From assembly GCF_964252635.1 (NCBI RefSeq), contig NZ_CAXUNP010000007.1, forward strand, positions 55,306 through 119,305: DNA of 64,000 nt, written 5' to 3'. The position numbers and the translations under genes are program-made. Below the pieces are notes generated by a model. It was not told the origin of the DNA. It did not search any database and worked only from the letters and a program-made list of their open reading frames with translations. The stretch is from Jatrophihabitans sp964252635. GTDB lineage: Bacteria; Actinomycetota; Actinomycetes; Mycobacteriales; Jatrophihabitantaceae. Positions within the stretch are counted from its first letter, which is position 1. Each line of letters starts with the position of its first letter. Below, piece by piece: positions 1-7,834 of the stretch.

Positions 1-467
1 GGGCGCGGCCGCAGCAGGAGAGCGCGGGGCGCGCCGAGGACGATGATCGCGACCATCGTGTCGTGCTTGCTGCCGCGGCCGATGCGGTCGCCGTGCCAGG
101 CAACGCTGTCGTGGCCGTCGCGGTAGTGGCAGAGGCCGGCCGTGGTGAACGGCTCGCCGAGCTCGGCGGCGTAGTGCCGGTCGAGACGCTGCTTGGCGGT
201 GACGAGCGCGGGGTCGGGCAGCTCGTGTTGCTCGTCGACGAAGTGCAGCAGGCGGGGGACGTCGACCACCTTGTCGTACATGGGCCGGCGTTCGGCGTGC
301 CATTCCACGGTGTCGCGCAGCCGGTCGAACAGGGTGTCGGCACCGTGGATCCAATGCTCCTGGACGTCGATCCAGGCGCCGTTCGACAGGGTGGTGCGGG
401 TGGGCGCCAGCGCGGTGACGCGGACCTCGTCGACGAGATCGAGCAGTGATGCCTGGAAGGCCGTCAT
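1..467 (-). CDS. AlkB-family 2-oxoglutarate/Fe(II) dioxygenase, N-terminal part (runs off the window)
   Basis: The first ~155 residues are present; the C-terminus lies left of base 1. The protein begins MTAFQASLLDLVDEVRV, and the visible end reads WHGDRIGRG followed by DTMVAIIVLGAPR. WHGD supplies the HxD iron-ligand pair of AlkB-type oxygenases, and the segment after it matches the stretch that leads into the jelly-roll core of actinobacterial AlkB homologues. The family oxidatively removes alkyl groups from DNA or RNA bases in the cytoplasm. The distal His ligand and the 2-oxoglutarate-binding Arg lie outside the window, so catalytic completeness cannot be judged. The ATG at 465-467 is chosen because the reading begins with the expected family sequence; a GTG two codons upstream is also possible. 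Confidence 0.8.
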   Translation of the reverse strand, partial: MTAFQASLLDLVDEVRVTALAPTRTTLSNGAWIDVQEHWIHGADTLFDRLRDTVEWHAERRPMYDKVVDVPRLLHFVDEQHELPDPALVTAKQRLDRHYAAELGEPFTTAGLCHYRDGHDSVAWHGDRIGRGSKHDTMVAIIVLGAPRALLLRPR

Positions 468-500
468 GGCCACGACACTATCAAACAGGCGTTCTAAATG

Positions 501-1406
501 TCAGTGCTGGCCGGGGTTCGGTACGAGTACGGAACGGGCCTGCTTGACGGCGAGGCCGGAGGCGGCGGTCGGCCCGGCGACGGTGCCCGGGATGGCGACG
601 GCGGCCGCGCCGTTGACGCTGAAGCGGGCGGTCCAGGATGCCGTGGCGTGCAGGGTGCGGGAGCCGCTACGGGTGTAGACGTGGCCGAAGTAGCCGGGGC
701 AGGTGCGGGTCCGGCAGGGGTGGTGGGCGTTGTCGTAGGCCCGGCCGGGGCTGGTCGTCGTCGTGTTCTGGCCGTCGCCGAAGCTCCAGTCGACGTGGTC
801 GAGCGTCAGGGTGACGGTGACCCGCTGTCCGAGGATGGTGAGCGGGGCCAGGGTGCGGTTCTTCGGCGCGTTGACCCACATGATCGTCTGGATGTTGACG
901 AGTGTGGAGTCGTGTGGCGCGAGGCCGAGGCTGGCGGACGGGATGAGGCGCACGACCCGGTCGCGGACCATCGCCGCGGTGACGACGGGTTTTGCCGGCC
1001 GGGTGCAGGTCGAGCCGTTGAGGGTCCAGGTGCCGTCGGCTTGTTTCTGTACCTGGAGCGCGGCGTTGGTTGTCTTCGGGTCGCCCTTGCGGCAGTCCAC
1101 CGCCGTCTGAGGACACTCGCCTGCATCGGCCGCAGCTTGTGCATCGCCAAGTCCCGCAAGATCGCTGGCAGTTCTGGCCCCGCATGCGAGCGATTGAAGT
1201 GTGCCGGGAGGGGCGGTTCCGGCTCCGTGGCTTGACCGACCGGCGCTTGTGCCCTGACGTCCGCCGATCGAGATCGCGCCCGGTTTCGCGCAGCCGTTTA
1301 GAAGTCGGCTGGTTGCGCAAGGGTCGGCATATGCAGCTTGATCGGTGGTTAGCACAGCTCCAGATACGCCAAAAAGAAGCAGCGCGGTCATCAAAATCGC
1401 TTTCAT
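501..1406 (-). CDS. Secreted protein with a PKD-like domain
   Basis: A 301-residue protein beginning MKAILMTALLLFGVSGAV, a clear Sec signal peptide likely cleaved after AAYA. The middle holds a Cys-containing region (CATSRLLNGC, CPQTAVDC). The C-terminal half contains VDWSFGDGQ and later FGHVYTRSGSRTL, the W-FGDG ... H-Y pattern of a PKD fold, as found in exported actinobacterial proteins of unknown role. The ATG at 1406 overlaps the stop of the upstream lipoprotein gene (ATGA), so the two are probably co-translated. An in-frame start further upstream at 1463 would put 19 residues ahead of the signal peptide and lie inside the neighbour, so it was not used. Function is unknown. Confidence 0.75.
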   Translation of the reverse strand: MKAILMTALLLFGVSGAVLTTDQAAYADPCATSRLLNGCAKPGAISIGGRQGTSAGRSSHGAGTAPPGTLQSLACGARTASDLAGLGDAQAAADAGECPQTAVDCRKGDPKTTNAALQVQKQADGTWTLNGSTCTRPAKPVVTAAMVRDRVVRLIPSASLGLAPHDSTLVNIQTIMWVNAPKNRTLAPLTILGQRVTVTLTLDHVDWSFGDGQNTTTTSPGRAYDNAHHPCRTRTCPGYFGHVYTRSGSRTLHATASWTARFSVNGAAAVAIPGTVAGPTAASGLAVKQARSVLVPNPGQH

Positions 1407-2086
1407 GACACAGCGGTCTTCCAGTCCACGAGGACCCAGCGCGTTCCCGTCCATTTCAACCATGAACGGAACTCGACGACACCAGTCGCTGGCATTCGGT
1501 CTGTGGTTCGGCCGTGGGCGTCCACGATCGTGGCAGCTCCCTGCAATATCCTCACATCGACCGCTTGCGACGACCCATCTCTGCCGTCGTTAGGGGCGAG
1601 CGTCGTCGACTGAATTGATATCCGCCCTCCCTTGAAGTGCTCATTGGCCTTTGCAATCTCATCGATCGATTTGCTCAAGAAGTGCGTGCAATCTGTGCAC
1701 GAGGACACATAGACCGTTCGAGCTAGCGCTGAGTCGGTTGTCGCGTAAGCCCAATCCAGAGCGCGAAACCAATAGCGTGCGTAGTCGAGTGCCCCACGGT
1801 TTGTATCTAAAGCAGTAGGCAATGTCGGCGGTTTTTCGCCGGGGCGGACGTTGGGGCCTGTCGTCGCCACGCTCGGGGCGGTCGTCGTGGGCTGCGCCGA
1901 GGTGCTCGGTGGCGTCGAGGAGGGCGAGGACACAGCCGAACTCGTCGGACTTGGTGTGGCCGGATCGGTCTTGTCACCCCCGGACCCGCCCGTGCACGCG
2001 ACGGCCCCGGTTAGAACCAGGGCAATCGGGACAATCCGCCACGCGCGCACGCGCCAAATCTTGTCACGTGCGGCCCCCTCGCGCAT
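1403..2086 (-). CDS. DUF6318-type lipoprotein
   Basis: A 227-residue predicted lipoprotein. After a basic start (MREGAARDKIWRVRAWR) comes a hydrophobic stretch ending GAVAC, a somewhat weak lipobox, followed by a long Ser/Thr/Pro-rich linker. The folded C-terminal part contains ALDYARYWFRALDWAYATTD, a Cys pair (SSCTDC) and a final LKWTGTRWVLVDWK. This organisation matches DUF6318 lipoproteins of Micrococcales and relatives. It would sit on the outer face of the membrane. The start could instead be the GTG at 2050, directly before RAWRIVP. It overlaps the downstream PKD-like secreted protein by four bases, so both are likely exported products of one transcript. No biochemical role is known. 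Confidence 0.75.
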   Translation of the reverse strand: MREGAARDKIWRVRAWRIVPIALVLTGAVACTGGSGGDKTDPATPSPTSSAVSSPSSTPPSTSAQPTTTAPSVATTGPNVRPGEKPPTLPTALDTNRGALDYARYWFRALDWAYATTDSALARTVYVSSCTDCTHFLSKSIDEIAKANEHFKGGRISIQSTTLAPNDGRDGSSQAVDVRILQGAATIVDAHGRTTDRMPATGVVEFRSWLKWTGTRWVLVDWKTAVS

Positions 2087-2440
2087 GTGTTGTCCACAGG
2101 CGCCGGCCCCAAGTGACCGAACACCCTCGGTGCTGCGCCTGGTGCCCCGTGGTGGCGACAAGCAGCCGCGAGAGCCGGCCACCGGACGGCAGAAGGCAGT
2201 TCCCGACCCGCAAGCGGTGAGCGGTGGTCTACAGACGAGACGTGTAATACGCCGTGACACAGACGCGGAGCGGCCGATGCCGCTCATGAGCGCGTCGAGC
2301 CGGTCCACGACCGGGCGAGAAGACGGACACCCCCGGTCGTTCGGTCAGACAGCTGTCCGACGACAACGGGGGTGGGTGCGGTTGTCATTTTGCCGAGCCC
2401 GGCACGCGTTCCGGCCCGTCGTCCGTCTACCGTCGACCTC

Positions 2441-2842
2441 GTGACCCAGGCCCCGCGCGACACCCGTGCACCCAGCGTGCTGGGCGTCACCCAACCGCCC
2501 GTCACCGCGCAGCAGCTCGAGCAGGCCCGCGGAGGCCTGTTGCGCTACCGGATCATGGCCTTCGTGACCGGCGTCGTGCTCATCGCCGGCTGCATCTCAC
2601 TGATCTTCAAGTACGGCACCAGCGTCGACGTCGAGCCCTGGACCGGCTACCTCTGGGTCGCCCACGGCTGGTTGTTCGTCATCTACGTGCTGGCGACGGC
2701 CTACCTCGGCATCAAGCTGCGCTGGCCGCTGGCCCGCTACGGCCTTGTCATGCTCGCCGGAACGATCCCCACGATGTCGTTCGTCGCCGAGCACTTCGTC
2801 ACCCGCGACGCCCGGAAGACTCAGCCCAGCGACGCGGCCTGA
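2441..2842 (+). CDS. DUF3817 integral membrane protein
   Basis: A 133-residue protein with about three membrane spans. The first follows LLRYRIMAFVTGVVLIAG, the second is LFVIYVLATAYLGI, and the third is LVMLAGTIPTMSFVAEHF. These motifs are typical of DUF3817, a small membrane family common in actinobacteria and sometimes fused to other proteins. The GTG at 2441 (VTQAPRD) is chosen because upstream codons read as low-complexity Arg/Pro sequence across the intergenic region. The 3' end overlaps the sigma-factor gene on the other strand by about 22 bases, a convergent arrangement. Molecular function is unknown. Confidence 0.8.
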   Translation: MTQAPRDTRAPSVLGVTQPPVTAQQLEQARGGLLRYRIMAFVTGVVLIAGCISLIFKYGTSVDVEPWTGYLWVAHGWLFVIYVLATAYLGIKLRWPLARYGLVMLAGTIPTMSFVAEHFVTRDARKTQPSDAA

Positions 2843-3360
2843 TCGCCCAGCCCGTCCAGCAGGTCGTTGCGGGCCCGCGCCACGCGTGAACGGATCGTCC
2901 CGATGGGGCACGACAGTACGTCGGCGGCCTCCGCGTAGGACAACCCGAGCACCTGGGTGAGGACGAACGCCTCCCGACGGGCCGGATCCAGCGACGACAC
3001 GAGCATTCGCATCGCCACCCCACCGGAGTGGTCCGGCGCGACGGAGGCCCCGGCGGACGCCCAGGACGGGGGCTCGCGTCGGGACCGGACGGCCGAGCGC
3101 ACCGCGTCGGCGCAGGCCCGGCGGGCGATGGACAGCAGCCACGTCCGCGCCGAGGAGCGCCCGACGAACCGGTGCAGCGACGAGAACGCCCGGGCGTAGG
3201 TGTCCTGGGTCAGGTCGTCGGCCTGCTGCGGAGAACCCAGCGCGGCGCAGAGCCGCCAGACGTCGGCCTGCGTGGCGCGGACGAACGCCGTCGCGGCAGC
3301 GGTGTCGCCGCGGCGGGCTCGCAGCGCCAGCGCGGTGATCTCGTCCGGGTCGTCGTCCAT
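2821..3360 (-). CDS. ECF-type RNA polymerase sigma factor
   Basis: A 179-residue sigma-70 family protein of extracytoplasmic-function size. Region 2 is visible around residues 25-95 (QADDLTQDTYARAFSSL, then RTWLLSIARRACADAVRS). Region 4 is near the C-terminus (LDPARREAFVLTQVLGLSY, then IGTIRSRVARARNDLL), giving the helix-turn-helix that contacts the -35 box. The ATG at 3358-3360 starts MDDDPDEITALALRARRGD. It is divergent, with a 27-bp gap (57 bp if the later neighbour start is used), from a gene for a zinc-finger membrane protein that heads the copper operon. That pairing suggests the neighbour is its anti-sigma factor and that this factor drives the operon. Resemblance to mycobacterial SigC is plausible but not proven here. 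Confidence 0.9.
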   Translation of the reverse strand: MDDDPDEITALALRARRGDTAAATAFVRATQADVWRLCAALGSPQQADDLTQDTYARAFSSLHRFVGRSSARTWLLSIARRACADAVRSAVRSRREPPSWASAGASVAPDHSGGVAMRMLVSSLDPARREAFVLTQVLGLSYAEAADVLSCPIGTIRSRVARARNDLLDGLGDQAASLG

Positions 3361-3387
3361 CTCGAAAGATGAAGTTACGCGGGAACT

Positions 3388-4071
3388 ATGAGCGCCGCCC
3401 GCGCGACTACAGCGTTTGTGAAGTGCGACCGGTACCGGACCGCGGCGTCCGCGCGGATGGACGGCGAGCCGCTTGGCATGTCGACGTCCGCCCTCGAGAC
3501 CCACGTGTCGGGCTGCCCGGGCTGTGCCCGGTGGATCGCCGAGACCGAGCTCGTGACGCGGACGGTCCGCCTCGACGCCACCCCGGTACCCGACCTTGCG
3601 GACCGCATCGTGGCCGGTGTCGTCCTGCCCGTCCGCCGCGTGCACCGTCGCCGCACGGCACTGCGCATCGGGCTCGTCGTCGCCGGGCTCGTGCAGCTCG
3701 CGGTCGGCCTGCCCGCCCTGCTCGGCGACAGCATCGGCATGGCCATGTCGATGCACGGCGCCCACGAGATGGCGGCGTGGAACCTGGCCATCGGTGCCGC
3801 GTTTCTCGCCGCGGCCTGGCTGCCCCGTCGCGCCGCGGGGCTCGTGCCGCTGCTGGGCACGTTCCTGGTCGTCCTGGGCGTGCTGTCGGTGCACGATGTC
3901 GCGACCGGTGCGGTCACCCTGGACCGGCTGGCCACCCATCTGGCGGCCCTGGCCGGGCTCGTCCTGCTGATCCTGCTCGACCGCACCGAACGAGCGATCC
4001 GCCCCGCCCCGACCGCGGTGGCCGTCCGTGACGAGGACGACGGGCCGACCGACCTGCGGACGGTCGCGTGA
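3388..4071 (+). CDS. Zinc-finger (zf-HC2-like) membrane protein, putative anti-sigma factor
   Basis: A 227-residue protein. The N-terminal ~50 residues carry CDRYRTAASARMDGEPLG and then HVSGCPGC, the His-x3-Cys-x2-Cys signature of zinc-binding anti-sigma domains. The rest is hydrophobic with roughly four membrane spans (for example TALRIGLVVAGLVQLAVGLP), and TM regions include Met/His-rich residues (GMAMSMHGAHEM) that could bind copper. The ATG at 3388 has only a weak upstream GGGA. The GTG at 3418 (VKCDRYRTA) matches the usual family N-terminus better and could be the real start. It is divergent from the sigma gene and overlaps the downstream copC-copD fusion by four bases (GTGA). Inferred role: membrane sensor restraining the sigma factor. 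Confidence 0.75.
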   Translation: MSAARATTAFVKCDRYRTAASARMDGEPLGMSTSALETHVSGCPGCARWIAETELVTRTVRLDATPVPDLADRIVAGVVLPVRRVHRRRTALRIGLVVAGLVQLAVGLPALLGDSIGMAMSMHGAHEMAAWNLAIGAAFLAAAWLPRRAAGLVPLLGTFLVVLGVLSVHDVATGAVTLDRLATHLAALAGLVLLILLDRTERAIRPAPTAVAVRDEDDGPTDLRTVA

Positions 4072-5867
4072 AACGTCTCGTCCTGCTGCTGCTCGCGCTG
4101 ATCGGCGGCGGGCTGCTGCTCGCCGCGCCGGCCGAGGCGCACGCCACCGTCGTCACCTCGACGCCGGCCGACGGGTCGCGCCTGGCGAAGGCACCGAGCA
4201 GCGTGACGATCGTTTTCGACGAGAACGTCGGGCTGGGCGGCATCGGCTACCTGCACGTCACGAACGGCAGCGGCAAGCGCGTCGACGCCGGCGCCGCCTC
4301 GCACCCGGGCGGCGACGCGACCAAGGTTGTCGACCGGCTGCAGGGCGGCCTCGGCGACGGCACGTACACGGCGAGCTTCCGCGTCGTCAGCGCCGACTCG
4401 CATCCCGTCGCCGGCACCATCCGTTTCGTCGTCGGCAACGGCGCGCTGGCCCGGGGCAGCGTCGGCGTCGGCAACGCGTCGAACGGCGCGACCGGCACGC
4501 TGTTCGACGTCGCCCGCTGGATCACCTACGGCGGCCTGGCGCTGCTGGGCGGCGTGTGGCTGCTGCTGACGGTGTGGGTGGCGGGCCGCGACGACGCTCG
4601 CGCCCGCCGCATCGTCTGGACCGGCTGGGGCGCGGCTGCGCTCGGCGCCGCGCTCGAACTGCTGCTCCAGGGCCCCTACACCGCAGGCGACGCACCGTCC
4701 GGGGTGACGCACTGGTCGGTGCTCCAATCGACCCTGCGCACCGACTACGGCCAACTGCACAGCGTCCGCCTCGTGCTGCTCGGGGCGCTTGCGCTTGTGC
4801 TGGCGCGGTCGTTGCGCACCGGTGCCGAGCGGGCGCCGTGGGAGAGCGCGGCGGGCGTGCTGGCCGTCGGAGCGGTGTTCACCGTCTCGGCCGGCGGGCA
4901 CGCGGACACGACGTCGCCGAACTGGCTGTCGATCCCGGTCGACATGCTGCACCTGCTGGCCATGATGACGTGGGTCGGCGGGCTCGTCGTGCTCGTGCTG
5001 GCCGTGCTCCCGCGTCGCGAACCGGCCGAACTGCGCGAGGTGCTGCCCGTCTTCTCGACCGCCGCCTTCACCTCGGCGGTCGTGCTCGCCGGGTCGGGCA
5101 CGTACGCCGCCTGGCGTGGCATCGGCTCGCTCGACGCCATCCTCGGCACGACCTACGGCCTGCTCGTCACCGGCAAGGTCGTGCTGTTCCTGGCTCTGAT
5201 GGCGCTGGCCTACCTCTCGCGTGGGGTCGTGCGCCGCCGGTTCCGGCACCCGCAGGTCGCGTACGCGATGACGGCCGAGACCGAGCTCGACGACGGAAGC
5301 GACACGCTCGACGACGGGAGCGATACGAACTTCGAGAGCGACGACTCCGCCGACCTCGACGACGAGCCCGAGCAGACCGACTCCGACGGCGTTGACCCCG
5401 CAGACGACCCCGATCAGGACGTGGCCGAGGCGACCGACACCGAACGGCTGCGTCGCTCCGTCTACGTCGAGGCGCTGGTCGCCCTCGTCGTGCTCGGGTT
5501 GACGAGCGTGCTGGTCGCCGAGCCCCGCGGCACCGAGGCCTTGGCCGCGCAGCACCGCGAGCCGATCAGCAGGACGGCGTCGCTCGGCAGTGGTGCGTCG
5601 GTCACCGTCACGTCCGACCCGGGCACCCACGGCAACGTCCAGCTGACCGTCGACGTCGAGGGCAGGACCCCGACGCAGGTCAGCGCCACCGCCACCCAGA
5701 AGGCCAAGCAGATCGGCCCCATCCCGGTGAAGCTCACCAAGGCGGGTGCGCGCAGCTTCAACGGCAGCGCCGACCTGCCGGTGGCCGGGCGCTGGGAGAT
5801 CGACCTCGTCATCACCACGTCCCGCTTCGACGCCACCACCACCGACGTCGTCCTCAGCCTGTACTGA
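4068..5867 (+). CDS. CopC-CopD (YcnJ-like) copper-transport fusion protein
   Basis: A 599-residue protein. The signal peptide (1-24) is cleaved before HATVVTSTPADGS, so the mature N-terminus is the copper-ligand His of CopC. The CopC domain covers about 25-122 and includes SADSHPVAGTIRF with another ligand His. Residues ~145-395 form the multi-span CopD region, with HADTTSPNW and the typical MLHLLAMMTWVGGL. Residues ~403-458 are an unusual acidic insert, followed by one last membrane span and a ~110-residue C-terminal exported domain (TSDPGTHGNVQLTVDVEGR to the end). The family imports copper or delivers it across the membrane. It overlaps the anti-sigma gene upstream; ycnI, PCuAC and SCO1 genes follow. 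Confidence 0.9.
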   Translation: MKRLVLLLLALIGGGLLLAAPAEAHATVVTSTPADGSRLAKAPSSVTIVFDENVGLGGIGYLHVTNGSGKRVDAGAASHPGGDATKVVDRLQGGLGDGTYTASFRVVSADSHPVAGTIRFVVGNGALARGSVGVGNASNGATGTLFDVARWITYGGLALLGGVWLLLTVWVAGRDDARARRIVWTGWGAAALGAALELLLQGPYTAGDAPSGVTHWSVLQSTLRTDYGQLHSVRLVLLGALALVLARSLRTGAERAPWESAAGVLAVGAVFTVSAGGHADTTSPNWLSIPVDMLHLLAMMTWVGGLVVLVLAVLPRREPAELREVLPVFSTAAFTSAVVLAGSGTYAAWRGIGSLDAILGTTYGLLVTGKVVLFLALMALAYLSRGVVRRRFRHPQVAYAMTAETELDDGSDTLDDGSDTNFESDDSADLDDEPEQTDSDGVDPADDPDQDVAEATDTERLRRSVYVEALVALVVLGLTSVLVAEPRGTEALAAQHREPISRTASLGSGASVTVTSDPGTHGNVQLTVDVEGRTPTQVSATATQKAKQIGPIPVKLTKAGARSFNGSADLPVAGRWEIDLVITTSRFDATTTDVVLSLY

Positions 5868-5895
5868 CCCGCAACCCACTCTCCGAAGGAGTCCC

Positions 5896-6615
5896 ATGCA
5901 CCGCCTGCGCACCGTCACCGTCGCCCTGCTGGGGGCGTTGGGGCTGCTGTTCGTCCTGAGCGCATCGGCGTTCGCACACGTGACGGTCACCGCACCCGGC
6001 GCCACCAGCGGCGGCGGCGACCAGGAGATCACCTTCCGGGTGCCGGTCGAGGAGGACGCCAACACCGTCGGCGTCACGGTTCAGATGCCGACGAGCACGC
6101 CGATCGCGTCCATCGACATCGCGCCGATCGCCGGCTGGACGCACACCGAGCAGACGGCCAAGCTGCAGACGCCGATCAAGACCGACGACGGCGACATCAC
6201 CGAGGCGGTCTCGCAGATCACCTGGACGGCGGCGAAGGGCGGCGGACTCAAGCCGGGGGAGTACGGCGAGTTCACGATCATCGCCGGGCAGCTGCCCAAG
6301 GCGAAGTCGCTGACGTTCAAGGCCATCCAGACCTACAGCAACGGCTCGGTGGTGCGCTGGATCGAGACACCCGCGCCGGGCAGCAGCGACGAACCCGATC
6401 ACCCGGCACCCGTGCTGCAGCTCGCGTCGAGTGGATCGGGCGGGTCGAGCGGGTCGAGCGAGGCGGGGGTCACGGCGACACCACAGGCGGCAGGCGGACA
6501 CTCGGACGGAGGAAGCAGCAACACCGGTCCGGTCGTGCTGTCGATCATCGCCTTGGTGGTCGCGGTCGGTGCCCTCGGACTGGTCGTGGTCGGACGAGCG
6601 AAAGGCCGCACGTGA
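5896..6615 (+). CDS. YcnI/DUF1775 copper-binding membrane-anchored protein
   Basis: A 239-residue exported protein. The signal peptide ends SASAFA and the mature protein begins HVTVTAPGATSGGGDQEITF, placing a His at residue 1 as in DUF1775 proteins, where that His and a Trp help form a copper site. The domain continues through AGWTHTEQTAKL and AVSQITWTA to VVRWIETP. It is followed by a Gly/Ser-rich linker with two His, and a C-terminal membrane anchor (LSIIALVVAVGALGLVVVG) ending in basic residues. The strong Shine-Dalgarno GAAGGAG at 5885-5891 fixes the ATG at 5896. The gene lies 28 nt after copC-copD and its stop overlaps the PCuAC start (GTGA). Role: surface copper chaperone. Confidence 0.9.
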   Translation: MHRLRTVTVALLGALGLLFVLSASAFAHVTVTAPGATSGGGDQEITFRVPVEEDANTVGVTVQMPTSTPIASIDIAPIAGWTHTEQTAKLQTPIKTDDGDITEAVSQITWTAAKGGGLKPGEYGEFTIIAGQLPKAKSLTFKAIQTYSNGSVVRWIETPAPGSSDEPDHPAPVLQLASSGSGGSSGSSEAGVTATPQAAGGHSDGGSSNTGPVVLSIIALVVAVGALGLVVVGRAKGRT

Positions 6616-7154
6616 AGATCTCCGCCCTCGCGGTGGCCGGTGCGGTGCTGGTCGCGGGGCTCGGCGTGGCCGGGTTCGCCGTCGGCCAGACCTCGCCGAG
6701 CCGGGCGGATACGTCGAGCGGCCCGGGGCAGGTGTCGGTGGTGGGCGCGTACGTCCGCGCACCGGTGCCCCCGACGAAGCTCGCCGCCGGCTACTTCACC
6801 GTCTACAACACGACGTCCGCACCCGACCGGCTGGTGTCCGTGCAGACCGGGGCCGGGGCGAGTGCGGTGCTGCACGTGGGCACCGTGGGCGGCGGGATGG
6901 CTCCGGTGGGCGCCAACGGTGTCGTGGTCCCGGCCCACGGCAGGTTGGTGCTCAGCACCGGCAACGGCCACGTGATGATCGGTCAGCTGTTCGGGCCGGT
7001 GAAGGCCGGGCAGACGGTCGACATGACGCTGCAGTTCGAGAAGGCCGGCACCGTCAACGTGGTGGCGCCGGTCATTGCCGTTGGGGCCCCTGCGCCGGCG
7101 GGTGCCGGGCCGTCCGCATCATCGAGTATGTCCATGAACATGGGAGACCACTAG
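6612..7154 (+). CDS. PCuAC-family periplasmic copper chaperone
   Basis: A 180-residue protein with an N-terminal signal/anchor (ALAVAGAVLVAGLGVAGFAVG). The PCuAC fold follows: VVGAYVRAPVPPTKLAAGYF, then the copper ligands in VLHVGTVGGGM and GNGHVMIGQLF, matching the family's H...M...H-x-M pattern. The first His is followed by Val instead of the more usual Met or Glu. The tail ends SSSMSMNMGDH, an extra Met/His cluster like those in other actinobacterial copper chaperones. The GTG start at 6612 overlaps the ycnI stop, and its own stop overlaps the SCO1 start by one base (TAGTG). The chaperone likely passes Cu(I) to SCO1 or to the CuA site of cytochrome oxidase. Confidence 0.9.
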   Translation: MKISALAVAGAVLVAGLGVAGFAVGQTSPSRADTSSGPGQVSVVGAYVRAPVPPTKLAAGYFTVYNTTSAPDRLVSVQTGAGASAVLHVGTVGGGMAPVGANGVVVPAHGRLVLSTGNGHVMIGQLFGPVKAGQTVDMTLQFEKAGTVNVVAPVIAVGAPAPAGAGPSASSSMSMNMGDH

Positions 7155-7810
7155 TGAAGCGCCCCACCGTCGTCCTCGCGCTGCTGCTCGTTCTGGGGCT
7201 GGTGGTCGCGGGCTGCTCGAGCAGCGGGTCGGGCGGCTCCGGCGCCAAGAGCGCCCAGGCGTCGCAACTGAACGACCAGAGCGGGTCCGGCAAGTACCAG
7301 GGCTTCGGGCTCACCCCGGCGCAGCCGCGGCCGTCGTTCACCCTGACGGACACCGCCGGCAAGCCGTTCGCGTTCGGCACCGCCACCCGCGGCCGTCCGA
7401 CGCTGCTGTTCTTCGGCTACACGAATTGCCCGGACGTCTGCCCGACCACGCTCGCCGACGCGTCCATGGCGCTGAAGAAGGTGCCGGCGGCCGTGGCGAA
7501 GAAGACGATGGTCGTGTTCGTGTCGACGGACGTGAAGCGCGACACCGGGCCGGTCATCGCCCAGTGGCTGGGCAACTTCGACCGCGGCAGCAAGGCCACC
7601 TTCGTCGGCCTGCGCGGGACCCAGCAGCAGGTCGACGCGGCGCAGGCGTCGGCGCACATCACCCTGGCCGAGGACGATGGCCAGACGCACTCCGCGCAGC
7701 TGCTGCTCTACGGCCCGGACGACTACGCGCGGGTGTCGTTCCTGCAGAGCGCGACGGAGCAGCAGGCCATCACCCACGACCTGCCGATCGTGGCGGCCGA
7801 GCGCTCGTAG
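7154..7810 (+). CDS. SCO1/SenC copper-delivery lipoprotein
   Basis: A 218-residue lipoprotein whose signal ends VVAGC. The thioredoxin-like SCO domain begins PRPSFTLTDTAGKPF and contains the copper motif GYTNCPDVCPTTL (CxxxC) and the distal ligand His in GQTHSAQLLLYGP. FVSTDVKRDTG is also characteristic. SCO proteins metallate and reduce the CuA centre of cytochrome c oxidase on the outer side of the membrane. It is the fifth gene of a cotranscribed set (anti-sigma, copC-copD, ycnI, PCuAC, sco), with a one-base overlap with the PCuAC gene. The GTG start is set by that overlap and gives a well-formed signal peptide. Confidence 0.92.
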   Translation: MKRPTVVLALLLVLGLVVAGCSSSGSGGSGAKSAQASQLNDQSGSGKYQGFGLTPAQPRPSFTLTDTAGKPFAFGTATRGRPTLLFFGYTNCPDVCPTTLADASMALKKVPAAVAKKTMVVFVSTDVKRDTGPVIAQWLGNFDRGSKATFVGLRGTQQQVDAAQASAHITLAEDDGQTHSAQLLLYGPDDYARVSFLQSATEQQAITHDLPIVAAERS

Positions 7811-7834
7811 CCGGCTGAGGCACAATCGTCCCTC

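Noticed and set aside
498..1235. Long plus-strand readings opposite the PKD-like gene
   Set aside because: Gly/Ala/Arg-rich low-complexity translations typical of antisense frames in high-GC DNA.
3375..6077. 900-codon minus-strand reading across the copper operon
   Set aside because: It covers several well-supported genes on the other strand and translates to low-complexity Arg/Gly/Val sequence.
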